From positions 44,432 through 108,431 of IMG/VR virus record IMGVR_UViG_3300045978_000284: a stretch of DNA of 64,000 bases; one strand, 5' to 3'. Made by a program: the position numbers and the translations under genes. This DNA is from a virus. Below, piece by piece: positions 47,738 to 54,732 of the stretch. Under the pieces are notes generated by a model. It ran no database searches. It was not told the DNA's origin and worked only from the letters and a program-made list of their open reading frames with translations. Position 1 is the stretch's first letter, and every line of letters starts with the position of its first letter.

Positions 47738-48471
47738 CGCGCCGCGAGCGGCTCGAAGCGAAGGTCGAGAAGCGGCGCGGCTGGGCGGGCACCCGCCGCG
47801 CCAAGGCGGAAACGCTCGCCAAGCGGGCGGAGCCGTACCGCGGGGACGTGGCCTTCAACACCCAGCCCGGACACATCCCGGAGCGGGCGCGGGTCATCCG
47901 GGCCCTGGACAAGTCGTTCGAGCACCAGAACATGGCGAACCACCACGAGGCCAAAGCGGCCGGGCTGGAGCACCAGCTTGAGCGCTCGGTCTTCTCGGAC
48001 GACCCGGACGCGCTCGAGGCCCTGGCCGCGCGCATCGCGGAGCTGGAGGCCAAGCGCGAGGAGATGAAGGCGTCCAACGCGGCGTTCCGCAAGGGCGATG
48101 CGGTCTGGGCGGCGCACCTCGGGATCACCGTGGAGCAGGCTGCGGCCAGGCGGGCGACGGTCATGGAGGGGTACTCGTGGTGCCGCCAGCCCTACCCGGC
48201 CTATCAGCTGTCCAATCTGGGGAACAACATCAAGCGGCTCCGGGATCGGGTGACCGTCATCACGGCGCGCCAGCAACGGACGGCGCGCGCGGAGGCCTCG
48301 GGGGGCATCACGATCGAAGGCGAGGAGTGGGTGCGCATCACCTTCGCGGAGAAGCCGTCCCGGTCTGTGCTGGCGGAGCTGAGACAGGACTTCCGCTGGT
48401 CGGGAGGGTCATGGATCGGCCAGCGCGCCAAGATCCCGGCCTGCGTGCTCGAGCTCCTGCCGCCAGCCTGA
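47734..48471 (+). CDS. DUF3560-like protein
   Basis: 245 residues with GTG start in a GTGA overlap. N-terminal RERLEAKVEKRRGWAGTRRA, GHIPERARVIRALDKSFEHQ and MANHHEAKAAGLEHQLERSV match the DUF3560 layout (coiled coil, H-x-x-x-R). Second part YQLSNLGNNIKRLRDRVTVI, C-terminal GEEWVRITFAEKPSRSVLAE-LRQ with WSGGSWIG. Often found in phages and polyvalent proteins next to LPD29-type domains, as here. Confidence 0.7.
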   Translation: MTRRERLEAKVEKRRGWAGTRRAKAETLAKRAEPYRGDVAFNTQPGHIPERARVIRALDKSFEHQNMANHHEAKAAGLEHQLERSVFSDDPDALEALAARIAELEAKREEMKASNAAFRKGDAVWAAHLGITVEQAAARRATVMEGYSWCRQPYPAYQLSNLGNNIKRLRDRVTVITARQQRTARAEASGGITIEGEEWVRITFAEKPSRSVLAELRQDFRWSGGSWIGQRAKIPACVLELLPPA

Positions 48472-48486
48472 AGTAGCCGGCCACCG

Positions 48487-48524
48487 TTGAAACGCGGTGG
48501 TCCGAATGCGATGATACGTTATCA
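48487..48524 (+). promoter_or_regulatory. Cassette promoter with perfect operator (copy G)
   Basis: TTGAAA (48487-48492) in the loop of a CCACCG/CGGTGG hairpin, GGTGG, then the perfect palindrome TGATACGTTATCA (48512-48524) containing TACGTT (48515-48520). Spacing between boxes is 22, not 17, so the promoter may use another -35. First ATG at 48533. Confidence 0.6.
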
Positions 48525-48532
48525 CTCACACC

Positions 48533-49081
48533 ATGGAGGCGCCGATGCCACGAACCACGTCACCCGAGTTCCCCGTCTGTCTGCTGCTCTTCACGGAGCT
48601 GGACGGGCAGTACTACCGGATCACCCTCCGCGTCCAGAAGCTGGAGGCCGGCCGCCGGATCCGCAACGGGATCGACACCTGGATTGACGATCTCGTCATC
48701 GTCGGCCAGGGCGACGAGCACCAGCGCCGCATCTACAGCTGGTGCGTCGAGTACCGCGACGTCTCGTTCGTCGGCGCCCGCCGCGCCGAGCGGATGCACC
48801 AGACGTTCAAGCGGATCGAGCGCGGACTGGCGCGCATGAGCGAACGCCGCGGCGAGGTGGCCACCTTCCCCGAGTACGTCGGCCGCATCTGCGAGGTCCT
48901 GGGGATCGAGACCATCGTGCGGAAGATTGGCGGCAACTCCTCGTCCTTCGACGAGAACGAGTACCTGCTCATGTCGGCCAGTGGCGGCGTGCACCATCTG
49001 CGCGCGCTGGAACGGGAGTGGGTCGACCGCCTGCAGCAGCTGGACGACGTGCGGGCCGCTTCGCAGGCCGCTGGAGGTTGA
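48533..49081 (+). CDS. Unknown protein
   Basis: 182 residues from ATG 48533, or 178 from the ATG at 48545 behind TGGAGG. PEFPVCLLLFTELDGQYYRI, VQKLEAGRRIRNGIDTWIDD, ERMHQTFKRIERGLARMSER. Resembles phage proteins of unknown role with a WCVEYRD segment. No catalytic signature. Confidence 0.55.
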   Translation: MEAPMPRTTSPEFPVCLLLFTELDGQYYRITLRVQKLEAGRRIRNGIDTWIDDLVIVGQGDEHQRRIYSWCVEYRDVSFVGARRAERMHQTFKRIERGLARMSERRGEVATFPEYVGRICEVLGIETIVRKIGGNSSSFDENEYLLMSASGGVHHLRALEREWVDRLQQLDDVRAASQAAGG

Positions 49082-49082
49082 G

Positions 49083-49481
49083 ATGGCAGTCCCGCCCATG
49101 ACGGAGTGGGTCAAGCGGAAGGTTATCCACGTGGTCCCGGCCCGCAAAGGCGGGCCGGTCCTGGTGCTCGAGTGCGGGCACACGCGCCGCCACCGTGCCG
49201 ACCATCGGCATTTCCGGTGTTGGCGCTGCACGCGGCGTCATCCCGCCGTGCCGATCGACGAGGCGATCCGGCACGCTCATGAGCTGGCCAAGACGGAGGA
49301 GATCCGCGCGGAATGGGACAACGGCCTCCTTCGATGCGGCCGCTGCCACCGGAGACTTCGATTCGCCGCCGTCGGCAAGGAGCCGATGAAGCGCAAGCGG
49401 CACACGCGGACCGGCAACAAGCGACGCCTCATGGCGTACTGCCAGTGTGGAGCTGTCGTCCCGATCCACCGAGGGACCTGA
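49083..49481 (+). CDS. Zinc-ribbon protein
   Basis: 132 residues from ATG 49083. LECGHTRRHRADHRHFRCWR-C, a CGH...CxxC arrangement, then LLRCGRCHRRLRF and a basic end with YCQCGAVV. Likely two metal sites. No family recognised. Confidence 0.55.
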   Translation: MAVPPMTEWVKRKVIHVVPARKGGPVLVLECGHTRRHRADHRHFRCWRCTRRHPAVPIDEAIRHAHELAKTEEIRAEWDNGLLRCGRCHRRLRFAAVGKEPMKRKRHTRTGNKRRLMAYCQCGAVVPIHRGT

Positions 49482-49483
49482 CC

Positions 49484-49804
49484 ATGCGGTGGCTGGCCGA
49501 GATCTACGCGCACCTTCGGGCCCGCCTTCTCGGTCCCGACCCATGGGCGCCGCGCGCGTGGCGTCGAGTCGACGATAGCGCTGGCTGCACCTGGGAGCCC
49601 TGGTCCGATGGGTGGGCGGTGGGGTTCAAGGCCACCTACCGGGGCGAGGTGCGCTACGTGGTCCTGAATCCCTCGTCGCACCCGGAGACCCCGAACGTCT
49701 TTCTCTACGAAGGCAGCGGCGACAACCCGATGGAACAGCCAGTGATTTACCTGGAGCCGTTCGCTCCGAGAAAGGAAGAGGCCAATGATCCTCAAGAGCA
49801 TTGA
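49484..49804 (+). CDS. Small unknown protein
   Basis: 106 residues from ATG 49484. RWLAEIYAHLRARLLGPDPW, GWAVGFKATYRGEVRYVVLN; the 3' end overlaps the ligase gene by 20 bases. No motif. Confidence 0.5.
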   Translation: MRWLAEIYAHLRARLLGPDPWAPRAWRRVDDSAGCTWEPWSDGWAVGFKATYRGEVRYVVLNPSSHPETPNVFLYEGSGDNPMEQPVIYLEPFAPRKEEANDPQEH

Positions 49805-50969
49805 GCTGGGCTACACGGCCGGGACCTCGGACAAGGTCTACCACCTGCGCCTCGAACAGGAGGGCGTCGAGTACGCCGTCAACGCGCTGTGGGGCCGCCG
49901 CGGATCGCTGCTGCGCGTCACGCCCAAGTACTCGGGTCGGGACGGCGACGTCGCCCGGGCCATGTGGGACCGGGTCCGCAACGAGAAGCTGTCCGAAGGC
50001 TATGTCGTCGAGCGTGATGACGCCGCGCCGGGCCCGTCCGCAGCGGTGGCCGTAGAAGGCCACCATCGGGTGGCAGCCCGGGCCATGCCTGCCGCCCACG
50101 CCAAGGCCGAGCTCGAGGAGAACGACACGCGGATGCTGATCGAGGGACGTGTTCTCCCCTGGCTCCCGTCGGACGTCGAGCCGTCCCAGCTGGAGCAGCT
50201 GATCGTCGATCCGGCCTGGATGCTCCAGGAGAAGGTCGATGGGATTCACCTGATCCTGGACGTCCGCAACCACGTGGTGACGGCCACCAACAAGAAGGGG
50301 ATGCCCTACGCCATCCCGGAGGTCCTCGGCCGCCACGTCATCACCACCATGCCGGACGGGCTGTGGGACGGCGAGTGGCTCGCCAGGCCCCAGCAGTTCG
50401 TCGTGTTCGACCTACTGCGCGGGCCCGCCGGTGATCTGCGGGGTGAACCCTGCGAGGAGCGCTGGCGCTCCCTGACCAACCTGCTCATCAAGGCGCCGGC
50501 GTGCCTGGGTCCGCGCGTCTCCATCGTGTCCAGCCCCGGGCGCCTGGAGAAACACAAGCGCGGCTTCCTGGCCGAGCTGCACCGCCAGGCCGCGGAGGGC
50601 GCCATCTTCAAGCGCGCGCTGGCGCCCTACCGTCCTGGCGCCGCGGGCGACATGCTCCGTCTCAAGTTCCGGAAGCGAGCCGACGTCATCCTCCAGCTGC
50701 GGACGGGCGACACCAAGGCGAGCGCCGAGATGTTCGTCATGCACGAGGGCAAGCCGTTCCACGTCGGGACGGTCGCGGCCCGCACGTTCTTCCGGCGCTT
50801 GCAGGTCGGATCGGTCCACGTGGCCGAGGTGGAGTACCTGAGCGCCAGCGATAGCTACGCCTTGGCCCAGGTCGTGATCCTGCGGCTGCGCACCGACAAG
50901 GCGCCCGAACAGTGCACGCGCGACCAGATCGTGATCGGCAAGCGCTACCGGACCGCGGGTGGCCAATGA
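49785..50969 (+). CDS. WGR-domain ATP-dependent DNA ligase
   Basis: 394 residues. Residues 1-70: WGR domain with W36-G37-R38 (DNA or nucleotide-end binding fold). Residues about 125-390: nucleotidyltransferase ligase with motif I EKVDG (Lys-150 nucleophile), LWDGEW (motif III type), EGAIFKR (motif IV) and LRLKFRKRAD (motif V). All main catalytic residues appear present. It seals DNA nicks or ends with ATP. With the Ku protein at 40236 it would make a two-gene NHEJ system. WGR fused to a ligase is unusual, since the domain is best known from PARPs and some repair proteins. Confidence 0.85.
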   Translation: MILKSIELGYTAGTSDKVYHLRLEQEGVEYAVNALWGRRGSLLRVTPKYSGRDGDVARAMWDRVRNEKLSEGYVVERDDAAPGPSAAVAVEGHHRVAARAMPAAHAKAELEENDTRMLIEGRVLPWLPSDVEPSQLEQLIVDPAWMLQEKVDGIHLILDVRNHVVTATNKKGMPYAIPEVLGRHVITTMPDGLWDGEWLARPQQFVVFDLLRGPAGDLRGEPCEERWRSLTNLLIKAPACLGPRVSIVSSPGRLEKHKRGFLAELHRQAAEGAIFKRALAPYRPGAAGDMLRLKFRKRADVILQLRTGDTKASAEMFVMHEGKPFHVGTVAARTFFRRLQVGSVHVAEVEYLSASDSYALAQVVILRLRTDKAPEQCTRDQIVIGKRYRTAGGQ

Positions 50970-51409
50970 GCAGCGTCGCCGCGTGGACGCGCCTCTACAC
51001 GGTGGGCCTCTATTCCATGTATGGCCCGATCAAGCCGCAGTACGCGGCGCGCCTTGCGCGGCTCCTGGAGCGGCCATCGGACGAGACCTGGGACGCCTGC
51101 CACGGCATCATCGTCTCCCGCCAGTCAGCCCTCCGCGTCGAAGGCTGTCGACCGACGCCGAGCACCATCTGGCAATGGGTGCTGTTCGTCGATCCGACCT
51201 TCACGCGGTTCGGACCGACGACGGTGGGGAACAAGCCCCGCCCCCCATGGCCACAGGTGCCGGACGAAGCCATGCTCCGCGAGGCGCTGCGGTGCGCGCA
51301 GGAATACAACCGGGCGGCGAATGCGGGCGCGTCCGGCGTTCTCAGGCTGGACTCGTTCTCGATCACGAGTGGACAGCCACGTCGTCCCCGCTCGACAGGG
51401 GCTCAATGA
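50966..51409 (+). CDS. Unknown protein
   Basis: 147 residues from ATG 50966 (ATGA overlap with the ligase). RLYTVGLYSMYGPIKPQYAA, WDACHGIIVSRQSALRVEGC, STIWQWVLFVDPTFTRFGPT. Hydrophobic and Trp-rich middle; no domain recognised. Coupled to the ligase, so a role in the same process is possible. Confidence 0.5.
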   Translation: MSSVAAWTRLYTVGLYSMYGPIKPQYAARLARLLERPSDETWDACHGIIVSRQSALRVEGCRPTPSTIWQWVLFVDPTFTRFGPTTVGNKPRPPWPQVPDEAMLREALRCAQEYNRAANAGASGVLRLDSFSITSGQPRRPRSTGAQ

Positions 51410-51651
51410 GCCGTCGCAGGCGGGTGCCAGGCACGCCCTACGAGCTTCTGCGAAAGGGGGTCTGCGAGTGCTGCAACGTCACGTCGGTGACGGCTCAGAT
51501 CTGGGAGCGCAAGGGGGTGCAGCGCTGCCAGGCCTGTCGGCACCACGTCTCCCGATGCCGCCCGGGGCCGCCGCTCGTTCTGGAACCGACGCCACGGCAG
51601 CTGGCGCTCGACGACGACATTCGTGACGCGCTGGACCAAGGAGGAGACTGA
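51406..51651 (+). CDS. Small zinc-finger protein
   Basis: 81 residues from ATG 51406 (ATGA). VCECCNVTSVTAQIWERKGV then QRCQACRHHVSRC: a CxxC/CxxC zinc site within 30 residues. Acidic tail DDDIRDALDQGGD. Unknown adaptor. Confidence 0.6.
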   Translation: MSRRRRVPGTPYELLRKGVCECCNVTSVTAQIWERKGVQRCQACRHHVSRCRPGPPLVLEPTPRQLALDDDIRDALDQGGD

Positions 51652-51689
51652 TGTTCGACTGTTCCTCCCACCGGCGCTGGAGGATAACC

Positions 51690-52529
51690 ATGGGAGCTGA
51701 GACAGCCATCTCCTGGGCGCACGCGACGTTCAACCCCTGGTGGGGCTGCGTCGAGGTCTCCCCGGAGTGCGATGCCTGCTATGCCCGCTCCTGGGCGCGC
51801 CGCACCGGGCACGACGTGTGGGGGGCCAAGTCGCCGCGGCGGATGTTCAGCGACAACCATTGGCGCGAACCGGTGCGGTGGAACGCCAAGGCGCGGTCGG
51901 AGGGCCAGCGCCGGCGCGTGTTCTGCGCCTCGATGGCCGACATCGGCGAGCGCCGCACGGGGTCCGTGGGGCGCGCCCTCGACGATGCGCGCGCCCGGTT
52001 GTGGGATCTGATCGACGCCACGCCGGCGCTCGACTGGCTCCTGCTGACCAAGCGACCGGACCTGTACCAGCGGATGCCGATGGACATCCTGAATCTCCCG
52101 AACGTATGGCCCGGGGTCACGTGCGGCGTCGAGTCGTCCCTCTGGCGCGTGGCCGAGCTGCTGCGCGTCACCGCGACCGGCCCCAAGTGGATCTCGGCGG
52201 AGCCCCTGCTCTCGCACCTGGACCTTCGGCGGGTCCCCTGGGGCCGCCGCGAGCCCGGTGCCGGCCATGCCGCCGAGTACGTGGACGCCCTCTGGGGGCA
52301 CATCGACAACATCAAGTGGGTGGTGGTCGGCTGCGAAAGCTCTCCCGGCGGCCGCCCGGGCCGGCCCCTCGATCTCTGCTGGGTCCGTGGCCTGCGCGAC
52401 CAGTGCCGATCGGCCGGCCTGGCGTTCTACCTGAAGCAGCTCGCCGTCGATGGCCGTCTCGTCATCACCCCGACGCTCGACGGCCGTAGCTGGACGGAGT
52501 TTCCCGGGACGGGGAGGAGGAGCCAATGA
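51690..52529 (+). CDS. Phage Gp37/Gp68 family (DUF5131) protein
   Basis: 279 residues from ATG 51690 after TGGAGG; an in-frame ATG at 51651 would add 13 residues. AISWAHATFNPWWGCVEVSP, then ECDACYARSWA gives the conserved three-Cys cluster C-x6-C-x2-C with CYA. Further family marks: VFCASMADIG, DWLLLTKRPD, KWISAEPLLSHLDL, IKWVVVGCES, CRSAGLAFYLKQL. The three-Cys cluster suggests a radical-SAM-like iron-sulfur site. Reaction unknown. Confidence 0.85.
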   Translation: MGAETAISWAHATFNPWWGCVEVSPECDACYARSWARRTGHDVWGAKSPRRMFSDNHWREPVRWNAKARSEGQRRRVFCASMADIGERRTGSVGRALDDARARLWDLIDATPALDWLLLTKRPDLYQRMPMDILNLPNVWPGVTCGVESSLWRVAELLRVTATGPKWISAEPLLSHLDLRRVPWGRREPGAGHAAEYVDALWGHIDNIKWVVVGCESSPGGRPGRPLDLCWVRGLRDQCRSAGLAFYLKQLAVDGRLVITPTLDGRSWTEFPGTGRRSQ

Positions 52530-52762
52530 CAGACAGTGAAGCGATGCTCGCCATCCAGGAGCTACTCGATGGTGTTGCGTGGACGGCCGATCTCGGGCCA
52601 GAGATTGCCGCGATCATGGTCCAGGCCGGCTACCGCATCAGGGACCGGGACGACCGGGATGACCCCGTGATCCCCCAGGCGTGCCCGGCGACGCTCTCGG
52701 ACGGCTCGCGCCTCTCGTCGAAGGGGGCGCTCAAGCGGAGCAGGGCCAATGGTCGCACGTGA
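52526..52762 (+). CDS. Small unknown protein
   Basis: 78 residues. EAMLAIQELLDGVAWTADLG, EIAAIMVQAGYRIRDRDD. Helical start and acidic turn. Lies between DUF5131 and PP-loop genes with overlaps on both sides (ATGA before and 14 bases after). Confidence 0.55.
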   Translation: MTDSEAMLAIQELLDGVAWTADLGPEIAAIMVQAGYRIRDRDDRDDPVIPQACPATLSDGSRLSSKGALKRSRANGRT

Positions 52763-53540
52763 CCCGGTCGACCTGGACCGCTACGCGCTCATCCTGGTCA
52801 ACACCTCGGGCGGGAAGGACTCGGCGCTGACCGCCTGGTACGTCACCCAGCTGGCCGAGGCCTTCGGGGTCAAGCATCGCGTGCTGGCCGTCCACGCGAC
52901 GTTCCGGGAGGAGTGGCCTGGGACGGTCGAGCTGGTGCGCCGCCAGTGCGCGGCCCTCGAGATCCCCGTGGAGATCGTCTCCCGCGGGGAGGGCCTGCTC
53001 GACTACGTGCGCCGCCGCGGCCGCTGGCCATCGAGCCAGCAGCGCTACTGCACGTCGGACTTCAAGCGGGCGCCCATCGACAAGGTCATTACCCGCGTCG
53101 GGCGCCGAGCTGGCCTGTGGCGGTACACCCGCGTCCTCAACGTTATGGGTCTGCGGGCGTCCGAGTCGCCGGCCCGGGCCAAGCGCCAGCCGTTCGAGAT
53201 CGACCGCCGGCGCTCGAACAGCCGCCGCCGCGTCGAGACGTGGCTCCCGATCTTCCGGCTGTCGACCAGCCAGGTGTGGGCGCTGATCAGGCAGCACGGT
53301 CTCGAAATGCACCCGGCGTACACGGCAGGCATGCCCAGACTGAGCTGCCGCTTCTGCATCTTCTCGCCGCGCGAGGCGCTGCTCCGGGCCGGCGCGATGA
53401 ACCCGGAGCTGCTCGAGGAGTACGTGACGGTCGAACGCGAGACCGGCCATTCGTTCCGCGCCGATCTCAGGCTCGCGGACATCCAGGCGGCCCTCGCCCG
53501 CGGTGTCCGCGCAACGTCCATTCAAGACTGGAGGATGTGA
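52749..53540 (+). CDS. PP-loop ATPase, PAPS-reductase-like
   Basis: 263 residues. P-loop-like S20-G-G-K-D-S25 (SGGKDSALTAW) of the adenine-nucleotide alpha hydrolase/PAPS reductase superfamily, HATFREEWPGT, a W-P-S-S-Q-Q-R-YCTSDFKRAPI block common in phage members, MGLRASESPARAK and C-terminal LSCRFCIFSPRE with CxxC. These enzymes adenylate a substrate before sulfur transfer or reduction; phage homologues include DNA-sulfur or base-modification-type enzymes. The exact reaction cannot be named. Confidence 0.8.
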   Translation: MVARDPVDLDRYALILVNTSGGKDSALTAWYVTQLAEAFGVKHRVLAVHATFREEWPGTVELVRRQCAALEIPVEIVSRGEGLLDYVRRRGRWPSSQQRYCTSDFKRAPIDKVITRVGRRAGLWRYTRVLNVMGLRASESPARAKRQPFEIDRRRSNSRRRVETWLPIFRLSTSQVWALIRQHGLEMHPAYTAGMPRLSCRFCIFSPREALLRAGAMNPELLEEYVTVERETGHSFRADLRLADIQAALARGVRATSIQDWRM

Positions 53541-53729
53541 ATGGCGCAGAACCACGAGGCATACCGAAAAGCCCTCCACCGATGGAAGCTGCTGGAGACC
53601 CAGTACGACGACGCCATCGAGAAGCTGGAGCCGCTGCGCCGCCGAGCCGCTGCGGCCCTGGAAGAGGTCCGACGTCTCCGCCCGACCATCGGCCAGATCG
53701 CCGAGGAGGCCGCCCATGCCCAAAGGTGA
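53541..53729 (+). CDS. Small coiled-coil protein, copy 1
   Basis: 62 residues beginning right after the previous stop. WKLLETQYDDAIEKLEPLRR, then AALEEVRRLRPTIGQ. Paralogous to the next protein (YD-x-A-x-EKLEPLRR). Function unknown, possibly a small scaffold for protein-protein contacts. Confidence 0.55.
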   Translation: MAQNHEAYRKALHRWKLLETQYDDAIEKLEPLRRRAAAALEEVRRLRPTIGQIAEEAAHAQR

Positions 53730-53934
53730 CCGGCGGATCGCCTCCTACCTGAAGGCTAACCGCCAGCTGCAGCGGTTGAAGCTCAGGTACGACACCGCGA
53801 TGGAGAAGCTGGAGCCGCTCCGCCGGAAGGTCATCCTCGCGGAGAAGGAGGCCAAGCGTCGCTGGGAGCGCCTGAGCGGCGGAGAGATGGCTCGCGCGGA
53901 GCGCGTGAAGAGAGCGGAGGAGGCCACTCGATGA
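53716..53934 (+). CDS. Small coiled-coil protein, copy 2
   Basis: 72 residues from ATG 53716, overlapping copy 1 by 14 bases. LQRLKLRYDTAMEKLEPLRR, then KVILAEKEAKRRWERLSGGE. Tandem duplicate of copy 1. Rich in charged helix residues; unknown role. Confidence 0.55.
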   Translation: MPKGDRRIASYLKANRQLQRLKLRYDTAMEKLEPLRRKVILAEKEAKRRWERLSGGEMARAERVKRAEEATR

Positions 53935-54083
53935 AGGACTGGATCCGCGATCTGTGGTCCCGCCTCTCCATGACGGTCACGGTGGAGCGCGGTCGGGTCC
54001 TGATCTCCCTGCCGCCGCCGCGCCCTCGTCGCAAGCCACCGGCCCGCCGCGCCCTCAAGGCCCGCGCCCGGCGTGAGCCATGA
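53931..54083 (+). CDS. Small basic protein
   Basis: 50 residues from ATG 53931 (ATGA). MKDWIRDLWSRLSMTVTVER, then LPPPRPRRKPPARRALKARA: half folded, half Arg/Pro-rich. Unknown; basic tail suggests nucleic-acid or acidic partner contacts. Confidence 0.5.
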   Translation: MKDWIRDLWSRLSMTVTVERGRVLISLPPPRPRRKPPARRALKARARREP

Positions 54084-54229
54084 AGTCCCGCGAGGTCCAG
54101 AAGAGGCTCGGCCTGACCAAAACCCAGGTCCTCCACTGGTCCCGGGAGTGCCTCATCGTGGTGAATCTCTCGGTCATCCGTCGCGTCGCCGGTGATCCTG
54201 ACGAGCAGGCGATGATACACTATCAATGA
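54080..54229 (+). CDS. Tiny MerR-like HTH protein
   Basis: 49 residues from ATG 54080 (ATGA). SREVQKRLGLTKTQVLHWSR reads as a MerR-type helix-turn-helix, followed by ECLIVVNLSVIRRV. Too short for an effector domain. Its last codons contain the operator-like palindrome for the XRE gene. Confidence 0.5.
   Translation: MKSREVQKRLGLTKTQVLHWSRECLIVVNLSVIRRVAGDPDEQAMIHYQ
54213..54225 (+). promoter_or_regulatory. Operator palindrome before the XRE gene (copy H)
   Basis: TGATACACTATCA, a perfect TGATA-N3-TATCA inverted repeat, 17 bases before the XRE start. It contains a TACACT -10-like box; no good -35 box is seen. Same sequence as the palindromes in promoters F and G apart from the central three bases. 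Confidence 0.7.
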
Positions 54230-54241
54230 GGAGGATATACC

Positions 54242-54502
54242 ATGACCGCGACCCGACGAAGGAAGCGTGCTGGCGGCTCCAAGACCAGCTGGCGCTTCAA
54301 CCACGATCTGATCAAGACCCGCCGCGAGGAGCTGGGGCTCACCGTGACGGCATTCGGCCGGCTCTTTACCCCGCCCATGGGCGGGGCCCAGATCCGCGAC
54401 CTGGAGGAAGGCAAGCGCGATCTCATGGTCGGCACACTCCTGCGGATGGCGTCCTTCCTGGACATCAAGCCCGGCGACTTCTTCGCGGAGCAGGAGCCAT
54501 GA
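54242..54502 (+). CDS. XRE-family transcription regulator
   Basis: 86 residues from ATG 54242 after AGGAGGA. Helix-turn-helix: LIKTRREELGLTVTAFGRLF, PPMGGAQIRDLEEGKRDLMV, GTLLRMASFLDIKPGDFF, the Cro/CI-type layout with the usual closing LxIxPxDFF. The site TGATACACTATCA directly upstream matches sites in several other promoters, so it is the best candidate for an autoregulated phage repressor or activator. Confidence 0.75.
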   Translation: MTATRRRKRAGGSKTSWRFNHDLIKTRREELGLTVTAFGRLFTPPMGGAQIRDLEEGKRDLMVGTLLRMASFLDIKPGDFFAEQEP

Positions 54503-54732
54503 CCATCAGGATCATGGTTCAGGACGGCGACGGCTATGTGAACGCCGGCACCATGAGCGACGACGGCGGGAAACTCGTCACTGTCCCGTCATCGGAGAAG
54601 TGGAAGAGTCTCCTGGAGCGGGTGTCGACCAGGCCGATCGGTTCCGCGCAGTCGACCGATCCGGAGTTCGTCGAGGCGGCGCTCAGATACTACCAGGGGC
54701 AAGCCCTCTGGGCGGAGGAGGTGAAGCCATGA
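54499..54732 (+). CDS. Small unknown protein
   Basis: 77 residues from ATG 54499 (ATGA). IRIMVQDGDGYVNAGTMSDD, then LVTVPSSEKWKSLLERVSTR and FVEAALRYYQGQALW. Mixed fold, no motif. Coupled to RecT by ATGA, so probably an early recombination-operon protein. Confidence 0.55.
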   Translation: MTIRIMVQDGDGYVNAGTMSDDGGKLVTVPSSEKWKSLLERVSTRPIGSAQSTDPEFVEAALRYYQGQALWAEEVKP

